A DNA stretch of 64,000 nucleotides, taken from NCBI RefSeq assembly GCF_037078405.1, contig NZ_JAYMGZ010000002.1, positions 620,001-684,000 on the forward strand. The letters are read 5' to 3'. This document shows positions 1 to 8,106 of this stretch, in pieces (position 1 is the stretch's first letter; each line of letters opens with the position of its first letter). The notes under the pieces are model-generated. The model searched no databases. It saw nothing but the letters and a program-made list of their open reading frames with translations, and was not told where the DNA came from. A program made the position numbers and the translations under genes. Origin of the DNA: Haloarcula sp. DT43. Lineage in GTDB: Archaea; Halobacteriota; Halobacteria; Halobacteriales; Haloarculaceae.

Positions 1-238
1 TGTAGCGGGCCTCGCCGCCGTCGAACTGGCCGTTGGTCCCGAACTCGCGCTGGATGGCCCGGTGGAGATGCTGGGGGTCCCGCGAGACGGCGTCGGCGAT
101 GGCTTCGAGGTTCGTCAGGCGTGTGAACGCCCCGTCGGTCTGGCCCTCGGGGTCCGGAATCGAGAGCCGCTCGCCGGCTTCTCGGGGCTGGTCTGGTAAC
201 ACGTCGTACGCACGCTGCAGAGCGGACTCGTAGTTCAT
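1..238 (-). CDS. Translation initiation factor aIF2-beta, N-terminal part (cut by window edge)
   Basis: The visible 79 codons begin MNYESALQRAYDVLP and contain the GAFTRLTNLEAIAD stretch typical of the N-terminal domain of archaeal/eukaryotic IF2-beta (also shared by the IF5 N-domain). In the family this subunit joins alpha and gamma in the heterotrimer that delivers initiator Met-tRNA to the small ribosomal subunit. The C-terminal zinc ribbon lies outside the window. A TATA-like CATTTACG about 27 nt upstream of the ATG (near 262-269) suggests a leaderless transcript. Haloarchaea often carry more than one aIF2-beta-like gene, so which paralogue this is cannot be decided here. Confidence 0.85.
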   Translation of the reverse strand, partial: MNYESALQRAYDVLPDQPREAGERLSIPDPEGQTDGAFTRLTNLEAIADAVSRDPQHLHRAIQREFGTNGQFDGGEARY

Positions 239-303
239 ACGCATCAGACGGTGCTGGCACGTAAATGGATTCCGTCACATCTGTGGTTATGTATCGGCCG
301 ATG

Positions 304-313
304 ATATTAATAT
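304..313 (+). promoter_or_regulatory. TATA box for the small gene at 336
   Basis: Perfectly palindromic ATATTAATAT centred 27 nt before the ATG at 336, the spacing expected for a leaderless haloarchaeal transcript. It stands out as AT-only in a GC-rich context. Confidence 0.6.
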
Positions 314-335
314 CAAGAGTGGACGAATCACTGAC

Positions 336-716
336 ATGGACCAGTACGAACGGCCGGGGGAGACGGTACGACTGTCTCCCGAGCGACTCGATACGCTGCT
401 TCGGGCGCTGGCAGCCGAACCGAGGCGGCTGACGTATATCTATCTCGACGAACACGAGTCGGCTGCAATCGAGCCCCTCGCTGACGCGGTCGTGGAGTGG
501 TCGCGGGCGCGCAGTCGGACCACCGACCCTCCCGACCGCGCCCACATGCCCACCGCGCTCCACCACCGCCATCTCCCGGCCCTCGACGAGGCCGGCATCG
601 TCTCCTACGACGCCGACGAGCAGACCGCGGCGCTGGCGTCGCTGTCGCCCGCCACGACCGAGGTTCTCTCGAAGATACTCGACCTCGACGCCGTTGGACC
701 GAGCCGCGAGGACTGA
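336..716 (+). CDS. Haloarchaeal DUF7344-like winged-helix protein
   Basis: 126 aa, acidic. The protein has an N-terminal helical segment (RLDTLLRALAAEPRRLTYIYL) and a central HLPALDEAGIVSYDADEQTAAL stretch, which is the usual look of the small haloarchaeal DUF7344 domain: a winged-helix-like fold that reads as a DNA-binding core followed by a beta wing. Family members are numerous, mostly uncharacterised, and presumed to be regulators. A palindromic TATA box 27 nt upstream supports the ATG used. The gene stands alone, divergent from aIF2-beta and convergent with the CapA-like gene. Function is unknown; the DNA-binding idea is inference from fold resemblance. Confidence 0.7.
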   Translation: MDQYERPGETVRLSPERLDTLLRALAAEPRRLTYIYLDEHESAAIEPLADAVVEWSRARSRTTDPPDRAHMPTALHHRHLPALDEAGIVSYDADEQTAALASLSPATTEVLSKILDLDAVGPSRED

Positions 717-725
717 ACGCGGTCG

Positions 726-1853
726 CTACTCCGGACACGCCAGCGGCACCCGAAGCCCGAGTCCGTCGCGCTCTATCGGCGTCCCGAAGGGCCGAGAGCG
801 CGCTCTGAGCGTCTCACGGAGCCACTCCGCCACTGCGTCGTCGGCGCGCCGGACCTGCGCGTACGCGTTCTCGACCGGCGTGAGTTCGAGCGCGGCCAGC
901 CGCCCGCCTTCGACGCGGAGTTCGAACAGGAAACTCCGGTCGTTGCGGTATCCCTCCTTGACAGCGTAGTCGTCGACGAAGTTGCCGGTGTCGTACATGA
1001 TGGGACGGCCGCGGTACACTTCGACGCCCTGGAGGACGTGGGCGCTGTGGCCGTGGACCACATCGGCCCCGCGGTCGACGAGCCAGCGGGCGAACGCCCG
1101 CTGTGTCTCGCCCGGTTCGGTCACCCAGTTCGGCCCCCAGTGGGCGGTGACGACGAGCAGGTCCGGGTCGGCGTCGCGGGCCGCCGCCAGTGCTCCGCCG
1201 ACACGCCGCCGAGTCAGCGGGTGGCTCGGGTCCAGCGGCGCGTAGGCCGTCCCGGGACGGTTCCGACTGGCGGCGTAGCCCGGCGACTGGTCGGTGACGG
1301 CGACGACGGCGAGAGTGAGCTCGCCGACTTCGACCACCGCAGGCTCGAACGCGGCCTCCCTGTCCGACCCGGCCCCGGCCGCGGCGACGCCGCCGTCCGC
1401 GAGGTGCGCCGTGGTGTCCGTCAGCGCCGCCGGTCCGAAATCGAGCAGGTGGTTGTTCGCCAGCCCCGCGCAGGTCACCTCGGCACGCTCTAGCGCCGGC
1501 ACGGCCCAGTCGGGGGTCGCTCGGAAGTGGAACGTTCGGCCCGGTCGCGGGTCGCCCCGCGTCGAGACGCAGCACTCGAGGTTCGCCACGAGGCCGTCGA
1601 GCGACCGGAGCCGGTCGAGCATCGACCCCCAGACAGCGGTCGGCCCCTCGGGGTCGTCGCGCCAGCGCTCGTCGACGCTCCGGCCCAGCATCACGTCGCC
1701 GACGAAGCCGAGCCGGAGCGCCTCGTCGGTGGGGACCGACGGCGGACACGTCACGGCCACCTCGCTCGCGCCGCCGAGACAGCCGGCGAGACCACCGACG
1801 CCGGCGAGGGCGAGGCCGGCCCGCGAGGCGTCCGCGAGAACGCGCCGTCGCAT
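726..1853 (-). CDS. CapA/PgsA-like metallophosphoesterase lipoprotein
   Basis: Resembles the PGA_cap (CapA) family, a calcineurin-like phosphoesterase fold first named from poly-gamma-glutamate capsule synthesis. Metal-site motifs are visible in order: GFVGDVMLGR, ANLECC, GLANNHLLDFG, VVTAHWGPNW and GHSAHVLQGVE. The N-terminus MRRRVLADASRAGLALAG followed by a LAGC lipobox indicates a Tat-exported lipoprotein. I start at the ATG because it puts the twin arginines at the N-terminus; an in-frame GTG 9 nt upstream (1862) is the alternative. It has no capsule-gene neighbours, so poly-gamma-glutamate synthesis is not implied and cell-surface hydrolase is the safer reading. It is followed, on the same strand, by an apparently separate ABC operon. 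Confidence 0.8.
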   Translation of the reverse strand: MRRRVLADASRAGLALAGVGGLAGCLGGASEVAVTCPPSVPTDEALRLGFVGDVMLGRSVDERWRDDPEGPTAVWGSMLDRLRSLDGLVANLECCVSTRGDPRPGRTFHFRATPDWAVPALERAEVTCAGLANNHLLDFGPAALTDTTAHLADGGVAAAGAGSDREAAFEPAVVEVGELTLAVVAVTDQSPGYAASRNRPGTAYAPLDPSHPLTRRRVGGALAAARDADPDLLVVTAHWGPNWVTEPGETQRAFARWLVDRGADVVHGHSAHVLQGVEVYRGRPIMYDTGNFVDDYAVKEGYRNDRSFLFELRVEGGRLAALELTPVENAYAQVRRADDAVAEWLRETLRARSRPFGTPIERDGLGLRVPLACPE

Positions 1854-1904
1854 CGGAGACACGTGGAGAACTGAGGGCGGGACCGACCTTGAATCTCGGC
1901 CCCG

Positions 1905-3035
1905 CTACGCCCCGTCGACGACGTGGGCGTCGGCGGGGTCGAAGCCGACGGTCACCGTCCCCTCGGGCGGGTCCTCGGCCCGGAGCAGGACCTCGCGGCC
2001 CGCCCAGTCGAGGTGGACGCGCGTGGTCTCGCCGAGGAACTCCGCGCTCGTCACGTCCGCCGTCAGTTCGTTCCGGCCGGCGTCGACGGCGAGGCGCTCC
2101 GGGCGGACGCAGACGGTGAGCCGGTCCCCGACAGTGGCCGACGCGTCGGCCGCGTCGGCATCGAGCGCGACGGCGAACGCGGCGTCACCGACGGCCACGT
2201 CCGCCAGCCGCCGCCCGTCCTCGTCGGTCCGCACCGCGGTCACGTCGCCGGCGAAGACGTTGTTGTCGCCGACGAACGTCGCCACGAACTCGGAGGCCGG
2301 TCGGTGGTAGACGGTCCGCGGCGGCGCGACCTGCTCGACCCGGCCCTCGTTGAGCACGGCCACGCGGTCTGACACCGCCAGGGCCTCCTCCTGGTCGTGG
2401 GTGACGTAGACGGTCGTGATGCCGAGTTCCCGCTGGATCTCGCGGACCTGCACGCGGAGGCGCTCGCGGAGCTTCGCGTCCAGCGCGCTCATCGGCTCGT
2501 CGAGCAGGAGCACGTCCGGGCCGGGGGCGAGCGCGCGGGCCATCGCCACCCGCTGGCGCTGGCCGCCCGAGAGGGTGTCGGGGTCGCGGTCGCCCATCCC
2601 ACCGAGGTCCACCAGGTCGAGCAGGTCGGCCACCCGCTCGTCGGCGCTGACGCCGCCGGGCGGGTCGGTGAACCGGAGCCCGTACGCAACGTTCTCGCCG
2701 ACGCTCATGTGCGGGAACAGGGCGTAGTTCTGGAAGACGACGCCCACGTCGCGGTCCTCCGGGGGAACGCCGGCGACGGACTCGCCGCCGAACCGGACCG
2801 TCCCCGCCGTCGGCTCCTCGAAGCCGGCGACGAGCCGGAGCGTCGTCGTCTTGCCACAGCCGGAGGGACCGACCAGCGTGAAGAACTCCCCCTCGCGGAC
2901 GGACAGCGAGAGGTCCGAGACGGCGGTCGTCTCGCCGTAGCGCCGCGTGACGCCGTCGAGGGAGACGGCCGGCGGGCCGTCGAGGTCGCCCTCGCCACCG
3001 CCGCCCGGCGGGCGTTCAGAAGCCAACGTCGTCAC
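1905..3035 (-). CDS. thiQ: Thiamine-type ABC importer, ATP-binding subunit (ThiQ-like)
   Basis: 376 aa ABC ATPase with Walker A GPSGCGKT (residues 56-63), Q-loop FQNYALFPHM, signature LSGGQRQRVAMARAL and Walker B LLLDEPMSALD, followed by a C-terminal TOBE-like region (VCVRPERLAVDAGRNELTA) typical of the CUT1/MOI importer ATPases. It powers uptake by the permease encoded just upstream. The GTG start at 3035 overlaps the permease stop by 20 nt, so the two are co-translated; a TTG at 3026 is less likely. Substrate assignment rests on the ThiB-like binding protein in the same operon; the ATPase alone would fit thiamine, spermidine/putrescine or iron importers. Confidence 0.85.
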   Translation of the reverse strand: MTTLASERPPGGGGEGDLDGPPAVSLDGVTRRYGETTAVSDLSLSVREGEFFTLVGPSGCGKTTTLRLVAGFEEPTAGTVRFGGESVAGVPPEDRDVGVVFQNYALFPHMSVGENVAYGLRFTDPPGGVSADERVADLLDLVDLGGMGDRDPDTLSGGQRQRVAMARALAPGPDVLLLDEPMSALDAKLRERLRVQVREIQRELGITTVYVTHDQEEALAVSDRVAVLNEGRVEQVAPPRTVYHRPASEFVATFVGDNNVFAGDVTAVRTDEDGRRLADVAVGDAAFAVALDADAADASATVGDRLTVCVRPERLAVDAGRNELTADVTSAEFLGETTRVHLDWAGREVLLRAEDPPEGTVTVGFDPADAHVVDGA

Positions 3036-4851
3036 CCCCGAGGCGGTCGATGAGCAGGAAACTCGCGCTGGTGACCACCAGCAAAACGACGCCCATGGCC
3101 GTCGCGGGGCCGAGCCGACGGCCGATGAACCGCTCGATTGCGATTGGCATCGTGAACTGGCTCGTCCCGGAGGCGAGGACGACCGTCGCCGAGAACTCCC
3201 CGATGGAGATGGCGAAGGCGAACGCCGCGCCGGCGACGACGGCGGGCCACACGAGCGGGAGTTCCACGTCCACGAGCGCCCTGGCGCGCGGCGCGCCGAG
3301 CGCGCGGGCGGATTCGACCAGCGTGTGGTCGATGCCTTCCAGTCCGGGCGCGACCGTCCGGACGACGAACGGGTAGCCGGCGACGGCGTGGGCGGCGACG
3401 ATGGCGAGGCCGCCGCCGACGGCGAGTCGCGTCCCGCCGACCTCGACGCCGAAGACGAGGCCCCGAAGCAGGCCCAGGCCGACGACGATGCCCGACACGG
3501 CAAGCGGGGCCATCGCCACCGCGTCGACGACCTTCCGGCCGCGGTAGTCCCGCGTCGTGAGGACGGCGACGACGACGCCCATCGGGAGCGCGACGGCGAG
3601 GGAAGCGACGCCGAACAGCAGCGAGTTCCTGACCGCGTCCCAGGGCTTGACCTGGAACGACGCGCCGGTCGTCTGGCGGTCGATGAGGAACTGGTAGTGC
3701 GCCAGCGTCAGCCCCTCCGGCCCGCTGAGGCTGGCCAGCACCATGCTCGCTATCGGCGCGACGAACACCGCCAGCGCGACGGCGGCGTAGGCGGCGAGCC
3801 CCATTCTGGGAAGCAGTTCCCGGACCGAGAGCGACGGAGGCGTCAGCGGCCGCCGCGGGAGCGGGCGAATCCCCCGCGACCGGACGGTGTGGCGCGCCTC
3901 GTAGCGGAGGTACGCGTACAGCAGGCCCAGCGAGATGCCGAGCTCCAACAGGGCGAGCGCGGCCGCCTCGGCGTACTCCAGGTCGCGGATGAGCCGGTAG
4001 ACGAACACCTCGACGGTCGCCAGCTGGAACCCGCCCAGCGCGAGGACGATGGGGAAGGTAGAGAAGGTGAACACGAAAGTCAGCGCCGCCCCCATCAGCA
4101 CCGACGGGTACAGCTGCGGGGCGACCACGTCGCGGAACGCCCGGGCCGGGCTCGCGCCGAGGCTCCGGGCCGTCTCGACCGCGCTGGCGTCGACGGACTC
4201 CCAGGCGGCGGTCGTCACCCGCGCCACCAGCGGCGCGTTGTAGAAGGCGTGGGCGACGACGACGGCTTCGAGCGTGAACAGGAGATTGACCTGCCCGAGA
4301 CCGAGCGCGCCGAGGACGGCGTTGAGCGTCCCGCGCTGTCCGAACGTGGCGACGAAGCCGACGGCGACCATGATGGACGGGAGGACGAAGGGGAGAATCG
4401 TCAGTGACCGGAGCGTCCGCCGGCCGGGGAACTCGAACCGGGCCAGCAGATACGCCGCGGGCAGCCCCAGGGCGACGCTTGCGACCGTCGACAGCGCCGC
4501 CTGGTACGCCGTGAAGCCGATGACACCGAGCCGGCGGTCCGGCGCCAGCGCGCTCTCGACGACCGCGGCTATCGGCTCGCCCGCGAGCAGGCGGGCCGGC
4601 TCGCCGAGGTAGAACGGGTCCCGGAGTATCGAGACGAACACCCGCGCGGTCAGGCGGCCGTCTACGAGCACGCTGTCGACGAACACCGTCGCCACCGGGT
4701 AGTAGAAGATGCCCAGCAGCAGGGCGACCGTCGCCGCCGCGAGCGCCAGCAGCGCATGGCGTTCGACGCTGTCGCGAACCGCGCGGCGTCGCCCGCCGTG
4801 GCCACTACCGCCGGCCTCGTCGTCCCCGCCACCGTCGGAATCTCGGGCCAC
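3016..4851 (-). CDS. thiP: Thiamine-type ABC importer, fused double permease (ThiP-like)
   Basis: 611 aa membrane protein with a hydrophilic N-terminal tail and two MetI-type permease domains fused head to tail, as in ThiP and FbpB. Each domain carries an EAA coupling loop: ESVDASAVETARSLGASPARAF in the first half and EGIDHTLVESARALGAPRARAL in the second. About twelve membrane segments can be read. The start is GTG, 8 nt after the stop of the binding-protein gene, and the 3' end overlaps the ATPase gene, giving a tight thiB-thiP-thiQ operon. Iron importers share the fused architecture, so the thiamine assignment depends on the binding protein. Confidence 0.85.
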   Translation of the reverse strand: MARDSDGGGDDEAGGSGHGGRRRAVRDSVERHALLALAAATVALLLGIFYYPVATVFVDSVLVDGRLTARVFVSILRDPFYLGEPARLLAGEPIAAVVESALAPDRRLGVIGFTAYQAALSTVASVALGLPAAYLLARFEFPGRRTLRSLTILPFVLPSIMVAVGFVATFGQRGTLNAVLGALGLGQVNLLFTLEAVVVAHAFYNAPLVARVTTAAWESVDASAVETARSLGASPARAFRDVVAPQLYPSVLMGAALTFVFTFSTFPIVLALGGFQLATVEVFVYRLIRDLEYAEAAALALLELGISLGLLYAYLRYEARHTVRSRGIRPLPRRPLTPPSLSVRELLPRMGLAAYAAVALAVFVAPIASMVLASLSGPEGLTLAHYQFLIDRQTTGASFQVKPWDAVRNSLLFGVASLAVALPMGVVVAVLTTRDYRGRKVVDAVAMAPLAVSGIVVGLGLLRGLVFGVEVGGTRLAVGGGLAIVAAHAVAGYPFVVRTVAPGLEGIDHTLVESARALGAPRARALVDVELPLVWPAVVAGAAFAFAISIGEFSATVVLASGTSQFTMPIAIERFIGRRLGPATAMGVVLLVVTSASFLLIDRLGGDDVGF

Positions 4852-4859
4852 GGTCGCGG

Positions 4860-5972
4860 TCAGTTCGAGGCGAACTGCCGTTCCCAGTCGGATATCCAGC
4901 CCGAGACCGAGCCTCTGAGTTCGTCGTAGCCGAAAGTGACCGGCTCCGGGGGCTCCTGTGCGAGTTCGGCGTAGTCCGCGGGGAGTTCGGCGGACTCGGT
5001 CGCCGGGAACTGGACGTTCCGGACGGCGATTTCGCCCTGAATATCCGGACGCAACAGGAAGCCCATGAACTCACGGGCGAGGGTGGGCGTGTCCGCTCCG
5101 TCGAACACCGCCATCCCCTCGGGGTTGGCGTAGCCCTGGTCGTTCAGGAAGCGAATCTGGTGTTCCGACAGGTCGGCGTCGTTCTGGTCGGCGAACACCT
5201 GGTCGGTGGAGTAGGAGACGACCATCGGGGCCTCGCCGCCCGACCAGGCGCTGTAGGCGTCGCTCCACGACCCGAGGACCCGGACGTCGTTGTCCTGCAG
5301 GTCGCTCCAGTAGTCCAGGTAGCCGTCGGGGCCGAACTGCTTGATTGTGTGCAGCAGGAACGCCCGTCCGGTCGCGGAACTGGCTGGGTTCTGCGTGATG
5401 AGGTCGCCGGCGTGCTCCTCGGCCAGCAGGCCCTCGAACGTCTCCGGCGCGGTGGTCGCCGTGCCGTCGAACACCAGGCTGATGTAGCCGGTGTCGTAGG
5501 GAATCGCCCGGCCGTCGGGGTCGAACTGCAGGCCCGGCTTGATGTCGTCTCGCCCGGCTACGTCGCCGACGTCGGCGAACAGCCCGTCGTCGAGCGTCTC
5601 GTCGACCCGGACGAGGTGGTCGGTGTTCAGGCCGAGGTACATGTCCGCCTCGATGTCGACGCCGGCGTTGCGGCGCTCGATGTAGTGGTTGAGTTCGTTG
5701 CTCGGCGTCTGCCAGACCAGTCGGGCGTCGAACTCCTCCTCGAAGCGCTGTTTCACCCACGCGCCCGGACTCGTCGACGGCGAGTCGATGAACGCGCTGT
5801 AGGTCCCGACGACGAGCGTCTCCTCGGACCCGTCGGCGTCGCCCGTTGTCGTCCCGGCGGGCGTCGACTCGTCCGTGCTCGACCCATCGCCACCGCCGCC
5901 CAGTCCGGCACAGCCTGCGACGGAGAGCGATGCCGCCGCGCCGGCCGCTGTCAGGAACGAACGTCTATCCAT
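4860..5972 (-). CDS. thiB: Thiamine-type ABC importer, substrate-binding lipoprotein (ThiB-like)
   Basis: 370 aa. The N-terminus MDRRSFLTAAG with Cys21 in the lipobox VAGC marks a Tat lipoprotein, followed by an acidic Ser/Thr linker. The mature part follows ThiB/TbpA landmarks: VVGTYSAF, ADMYLGLNTDHLVRVDE (the ThiB ADVVLGLDNN region), AIPYDTGYISLVFD, NPASSATGRAFLLHTIKQFG and GSWSDAYSAWSGGEAPMVVSYSTD. Its family role is to capture thiamine or its phosphates outside the membrane for ThiPQ. The ATG is fixed by a TATA-like TTAAGTA 27 nt upstream (5996-6002). It is divergent from a ThDP-dependent dehydrogenase subunit, which fits a thiamine substrate. I see no TPP aptamer. Confidence 0.85.
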   Translation of the reverse strand: MDRRSFLTAAGAAASLSVAGCAGLGGGGDGSSTDESTPAGTTTGDADGSEETLVVGTYSAFIDSPSTSPGAWVKQRFEEEFDARLVWQTPSNELNHYIERRNAGVDIEADMYLGLNTDHLVRVDETLDDGLFADVGDVAGRDDIKPGLQFDPDGRAIPYDTGYISLVFDGTATTAPETFEGLLAEEHAGDLITQNPASSATGRAFLLHTIKQFGPDGYLDYWSDLQDNDVRVLGSWSDAYSAWSGGEAPMVVSYSTDQVFADQNDADLSEHQIRFLNDQGYANPEGMAVFDGADTPTLAREFMGFLLRPDIQGEIAVRNVQFPATESAELPADYAELAQEPPEPVTFGYDELRGSVSGWISDWERQFASN

Positions 5973-5995
5973 TACTCCGTGGTCACACCCAGTGG

Positions 5996-6002
5996 TACTT
6001 AA
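5996..6002 (-). promoter_or_regulatory. TATA-like box of the thiBPQ operon
   Basis: Read on the minus strand as TTAAGTA, centred about 27 nt before the thiB ATG at 5972. It lies in a 93-nt divergent intergenic region; a separate T-rich stretch near 6031-6035 is the likely box for the plus-strand gene at 6066. Confidence 0.55.
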
Positions 6003-6065
6003 CCCCGCTGTTCCCGCTACCGGACACAGCTTTTTGCTCGTCCGCTCCGAGCGTGGTGGTACGAA

Positions 6066-7178
6066 ATGTCCCGCGACGTTCTCAATCGGGCTCCCGACGA
6101 CCGCATCCAAGCGCTGGATGCGGACGGCGAAATCGTCGCGCCCGACCTCATGCCGGACCTCTCCGACGAAGCGCTGGTGTCGATGTACCGCGACATGCGC
6201 TTCGCCCGCCGGTTCGACGAGCGGATGATAAGCCTCCAGCGGCAGGGCCGGCTCGGCACCTACTCGTCGCTGGCCGGCCAGGAAGGTGCCCAGGTCGGGT
6301 CGACCTACGCGCTGGCCGATGCGGACACTATCTTCTACCAGTACCGGGAACACGGCACGCTCGTCGCCCGGGGGCTCCCCTGGGAGTACGTCCTCTACTG
6401 GATGGGCCACGAGGCGGGCAACGCGGCCATCGGCGACGTGAACGTGTTCCCGCTGAACATCTCCATCGGCGCGCACCTTCCCCACGCGGTCGGGTGGTCG
6501 TGGGCGGCAAAGGGCAAGGGCGACGAGCGGGTCGGCGTCGTCCACTTCGGCGACGGGGCCACGAGCGAGGGGGACTTCCACGAGGCGATGAACTTCGCCG
6601 GCGTGTTCGAGACGCCGACGGTGTTCTTCTGCAACAACAACCAGTGGGCCATCTCCGTGCCGCGGGAGCGCCAGACCGCCAGTCAGACGCTGGCACAGAA
6701 GGCCGACGCCTACGGCTTCGACGGCGTCCAGGTCGACGGCATGGACCCGCTGGCGACCTACACCGTCACCGAGGCCGCCCGTGAGCGGGCCGTGGGGGCC
6801 GACGGAAGCGAGGCCGAGCCTGTCTTCGTCGAGGCGGTGCAGTACCGCTTCGGCGCGCACACGACCGCCGACGACCCGGACGTGTACCGCGACGACGCTG
6901 AGGTCGAGGAGTGGCGCGAGCGGGACCCACTAGCCCGTATGGAGGCGTTCCTCCGGAACTGCAATCTGCTGGACGACGGGAAACTCGACGTGATGGACGA
7001 CACCATCGACGAGCGCCTCGGCGAGATTATCGACACCGCCGAGGCCCACGCGGCGGACCCGACGGACCTCTTCGCCGACGTGTACGCGGCGTCGACGCCG
7101 AACATCGACGACCAGCGAGAGTACTTCGAGGCGCTCCGCGAGCGCCACGGCGACGACGCCCTGCTGGAGTCCGAGTAG
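6066..7178 (+). CDS. Thiamine-diphosphate-dependent dehydrogenase E1 component, alpha subunit
   Basis: 370 aa member of the pyruvate/branched-chain 2-oxoacid dehydrogenase E1-alpha family. The ThDP motif runs from GDG at residues 162-164 to NNN at 190-192 (GDGATSEGDFHEAMNF...CNNN). YQYREHGTLVARG and GAHLPHAVGWSWAAKG are also conserved. E1-alpha binds ThDP and pairs with E1-beta to decarboxylate a 2-oxoacid and pass the acyl group to an E2 lipoyl protein. No E1-beta, E2 or E3 gene is next to it here: the following gene is a hypothetical protein. Its partner must be encoded elsewhere, and the substrate (pyruvate, branched-chain 2-oxoacid or acetoin) cannot be decided. It shares an intergenic region with the thiamine importer. 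Confidence 0.85.
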   Translation: MSRDVLNRAPDDRIQALDADGEIVAPDLMPDLSDEALVSMYRDMRFARRFDERMISLQRQGRLGTYSSLAGQEGAQVGSTYALADADTIFYQYREHGTLVARGLPWEYVLYWMGHEAGNAAIGDVNVFPLNISIGAHLPHAVGWSWAAKGKGDERVGVVHFGDGATSEGDFHEAMNFAGVFETPTVFFCNNNQWAISVPRERQTASQTLAQKADAYGFDGVQVDGMDPLATYTVTEAARERAVGADGSEAEPVFVEAVQYRFGAHTTADDPDVYRDDAEVEEWRERDPLARMEAFLRNCNLLDDGKLDVMDDTIDERLGEIIDTAEAHAADPTDLFADVYAASTPNIDDQREYFEALRERHGDDALLESE

Positions 7179-7220
7179 CTGACCGAGCCTGTTATTGCTA
7201 TCCCGTCGTTTCCGTCTACT

Positions 7221-7943
7221 GTGACAGAGTGGCCACCGGTCGACCCCGCCGACGCGACGGCCGTTGCACAGCAGCGCGACGAACTGGTCGCGGCGGTCCG
7301 CGACCACGCCGGCCAGGTCGCCTACCAGCTCGCTCGGCTGGAGGGCGGCGACTACGGGCAGGCGGACATCGAGACCGACCGCGGCGAGTGGACCGTGAAA
7401 TACGAGGGCGGCGACCTGGAGTACCTCCGGTTCTCGCCCTCGCGGGGCTCGGACACCTACGTCATCTCGACGAAACAGCCGCCCGAGCCGGAACCGCTGG
7501 CCGACGCGCTCGCCGACTACGACGCCTTCGTCGAGGGGTTCAACGACTACGTCGCCTCGCTCGACGGCGTCCTCGACGACGTGTCGACCGACTTTCCCGA
7601 CATCGCCACCACCGACGGCGTCGTGGTCGAGCGCGACCGCGTCCTCGGGCGCATCCGCGACGTCTGTGACCGAATCGCCCGGGAACTCCAGCGCTACGAG
7701 GGCGGCGACTACGGGACCTTTACCAGCCGAATCGGGGGCACGCGCTGGGAGCTGAAGTGGGACACGGACGGGGCGTCGTATCTCCGGGTCGGCGGCAGCA
7801 GCGGGCTCTACCTCCTCTCGCAGTACGAACCGCCCTCGGCGGCCGACATCCGCGAGTACGCCCCGCAGTTCGCGGCCTTCGTGGCCGCGTACAACGACCA
7901 CGTCGAGGACCTGGAATCGGACCTCGGAACCGTCGACCTCTGA
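7221..7943 (+). CDS. Hypothetical protein with two tandem homologous halves
   Basis: 240 aa, GTG start, with a TATA-like TGTTATTGC about 27 nt upstream. I do not recognise the family. The two halves (about residues 14-125 and 133-240) are clearly related. Each begins with a helical segment ending in a GGDYG signature (QLARLEGGDYGQ and ELQRYEGGDYGT), continues with a beta-rich part carrying a conserved Trp (EWTVKYEGGDLEYLRF and RWELKWDTDGASYLRV), and ends with a helix containing AFV-x3-NDxV (YDAFVEGFNDYV and FAAFVAAYNDHV). No signal peptide, membrane segment or catalytic motif is evident. A duplicated cytosolic domain, perhaps for binding or dimer-like assembly, is inference. Confidence 0.75.
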   Translation: MTEWPPVDPADATAVAQQRDELVAAVRDHAGQVAYQLARLEGGDYGQADIETDRGEWTVKYEGGDLEYLRFSPSRGSDTYVISTKQPPEPEPLADALADYDAFVEGFNDYVASLDGVLDDVSTDFPDIATTDGVVVERDRVLGRIRDVCDRIARELQRYEGGDYGTFTSRIGGTRWELKWDTDGASYLRVGGSSGLYLLSQYEPPSAADIREYAPQFAAFVAAYNDHVEDLESDLGTVDL

Positions 7944-8106
7944 CTGGCCGGTCCCGCTTTCGACACCGTCTCTCGCCGAGCGGCCGGTGTGTCGGTCGCG
8001 TATCCTGCTGTCCCGGCTAACCGCCATACTGCAGCCGGATTACTACAGAATACCACCGAACGATATGTCGGCAGTGTTTTGAGGGGGCATCTCCCAAACC
8101 GGAGGT

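Noticed and set aside
3016-3503. N-terminal extension of the ThiQ-like ATPase to 532 aa
   Set aside because: The extra 156 residues are the Ser/Arg-rich shadow of the permease gene; the ABC domain begins just after the GTG at 3035.
5973-6065. TPP riboswitch upstream of the thiamine importer
   Set aside because: The 93-nt gap is too short and I see neither the conserved CTGAGA-type nor the ACCTGATCTGG-type segment of the THI element; a leaderless promoter explains it.
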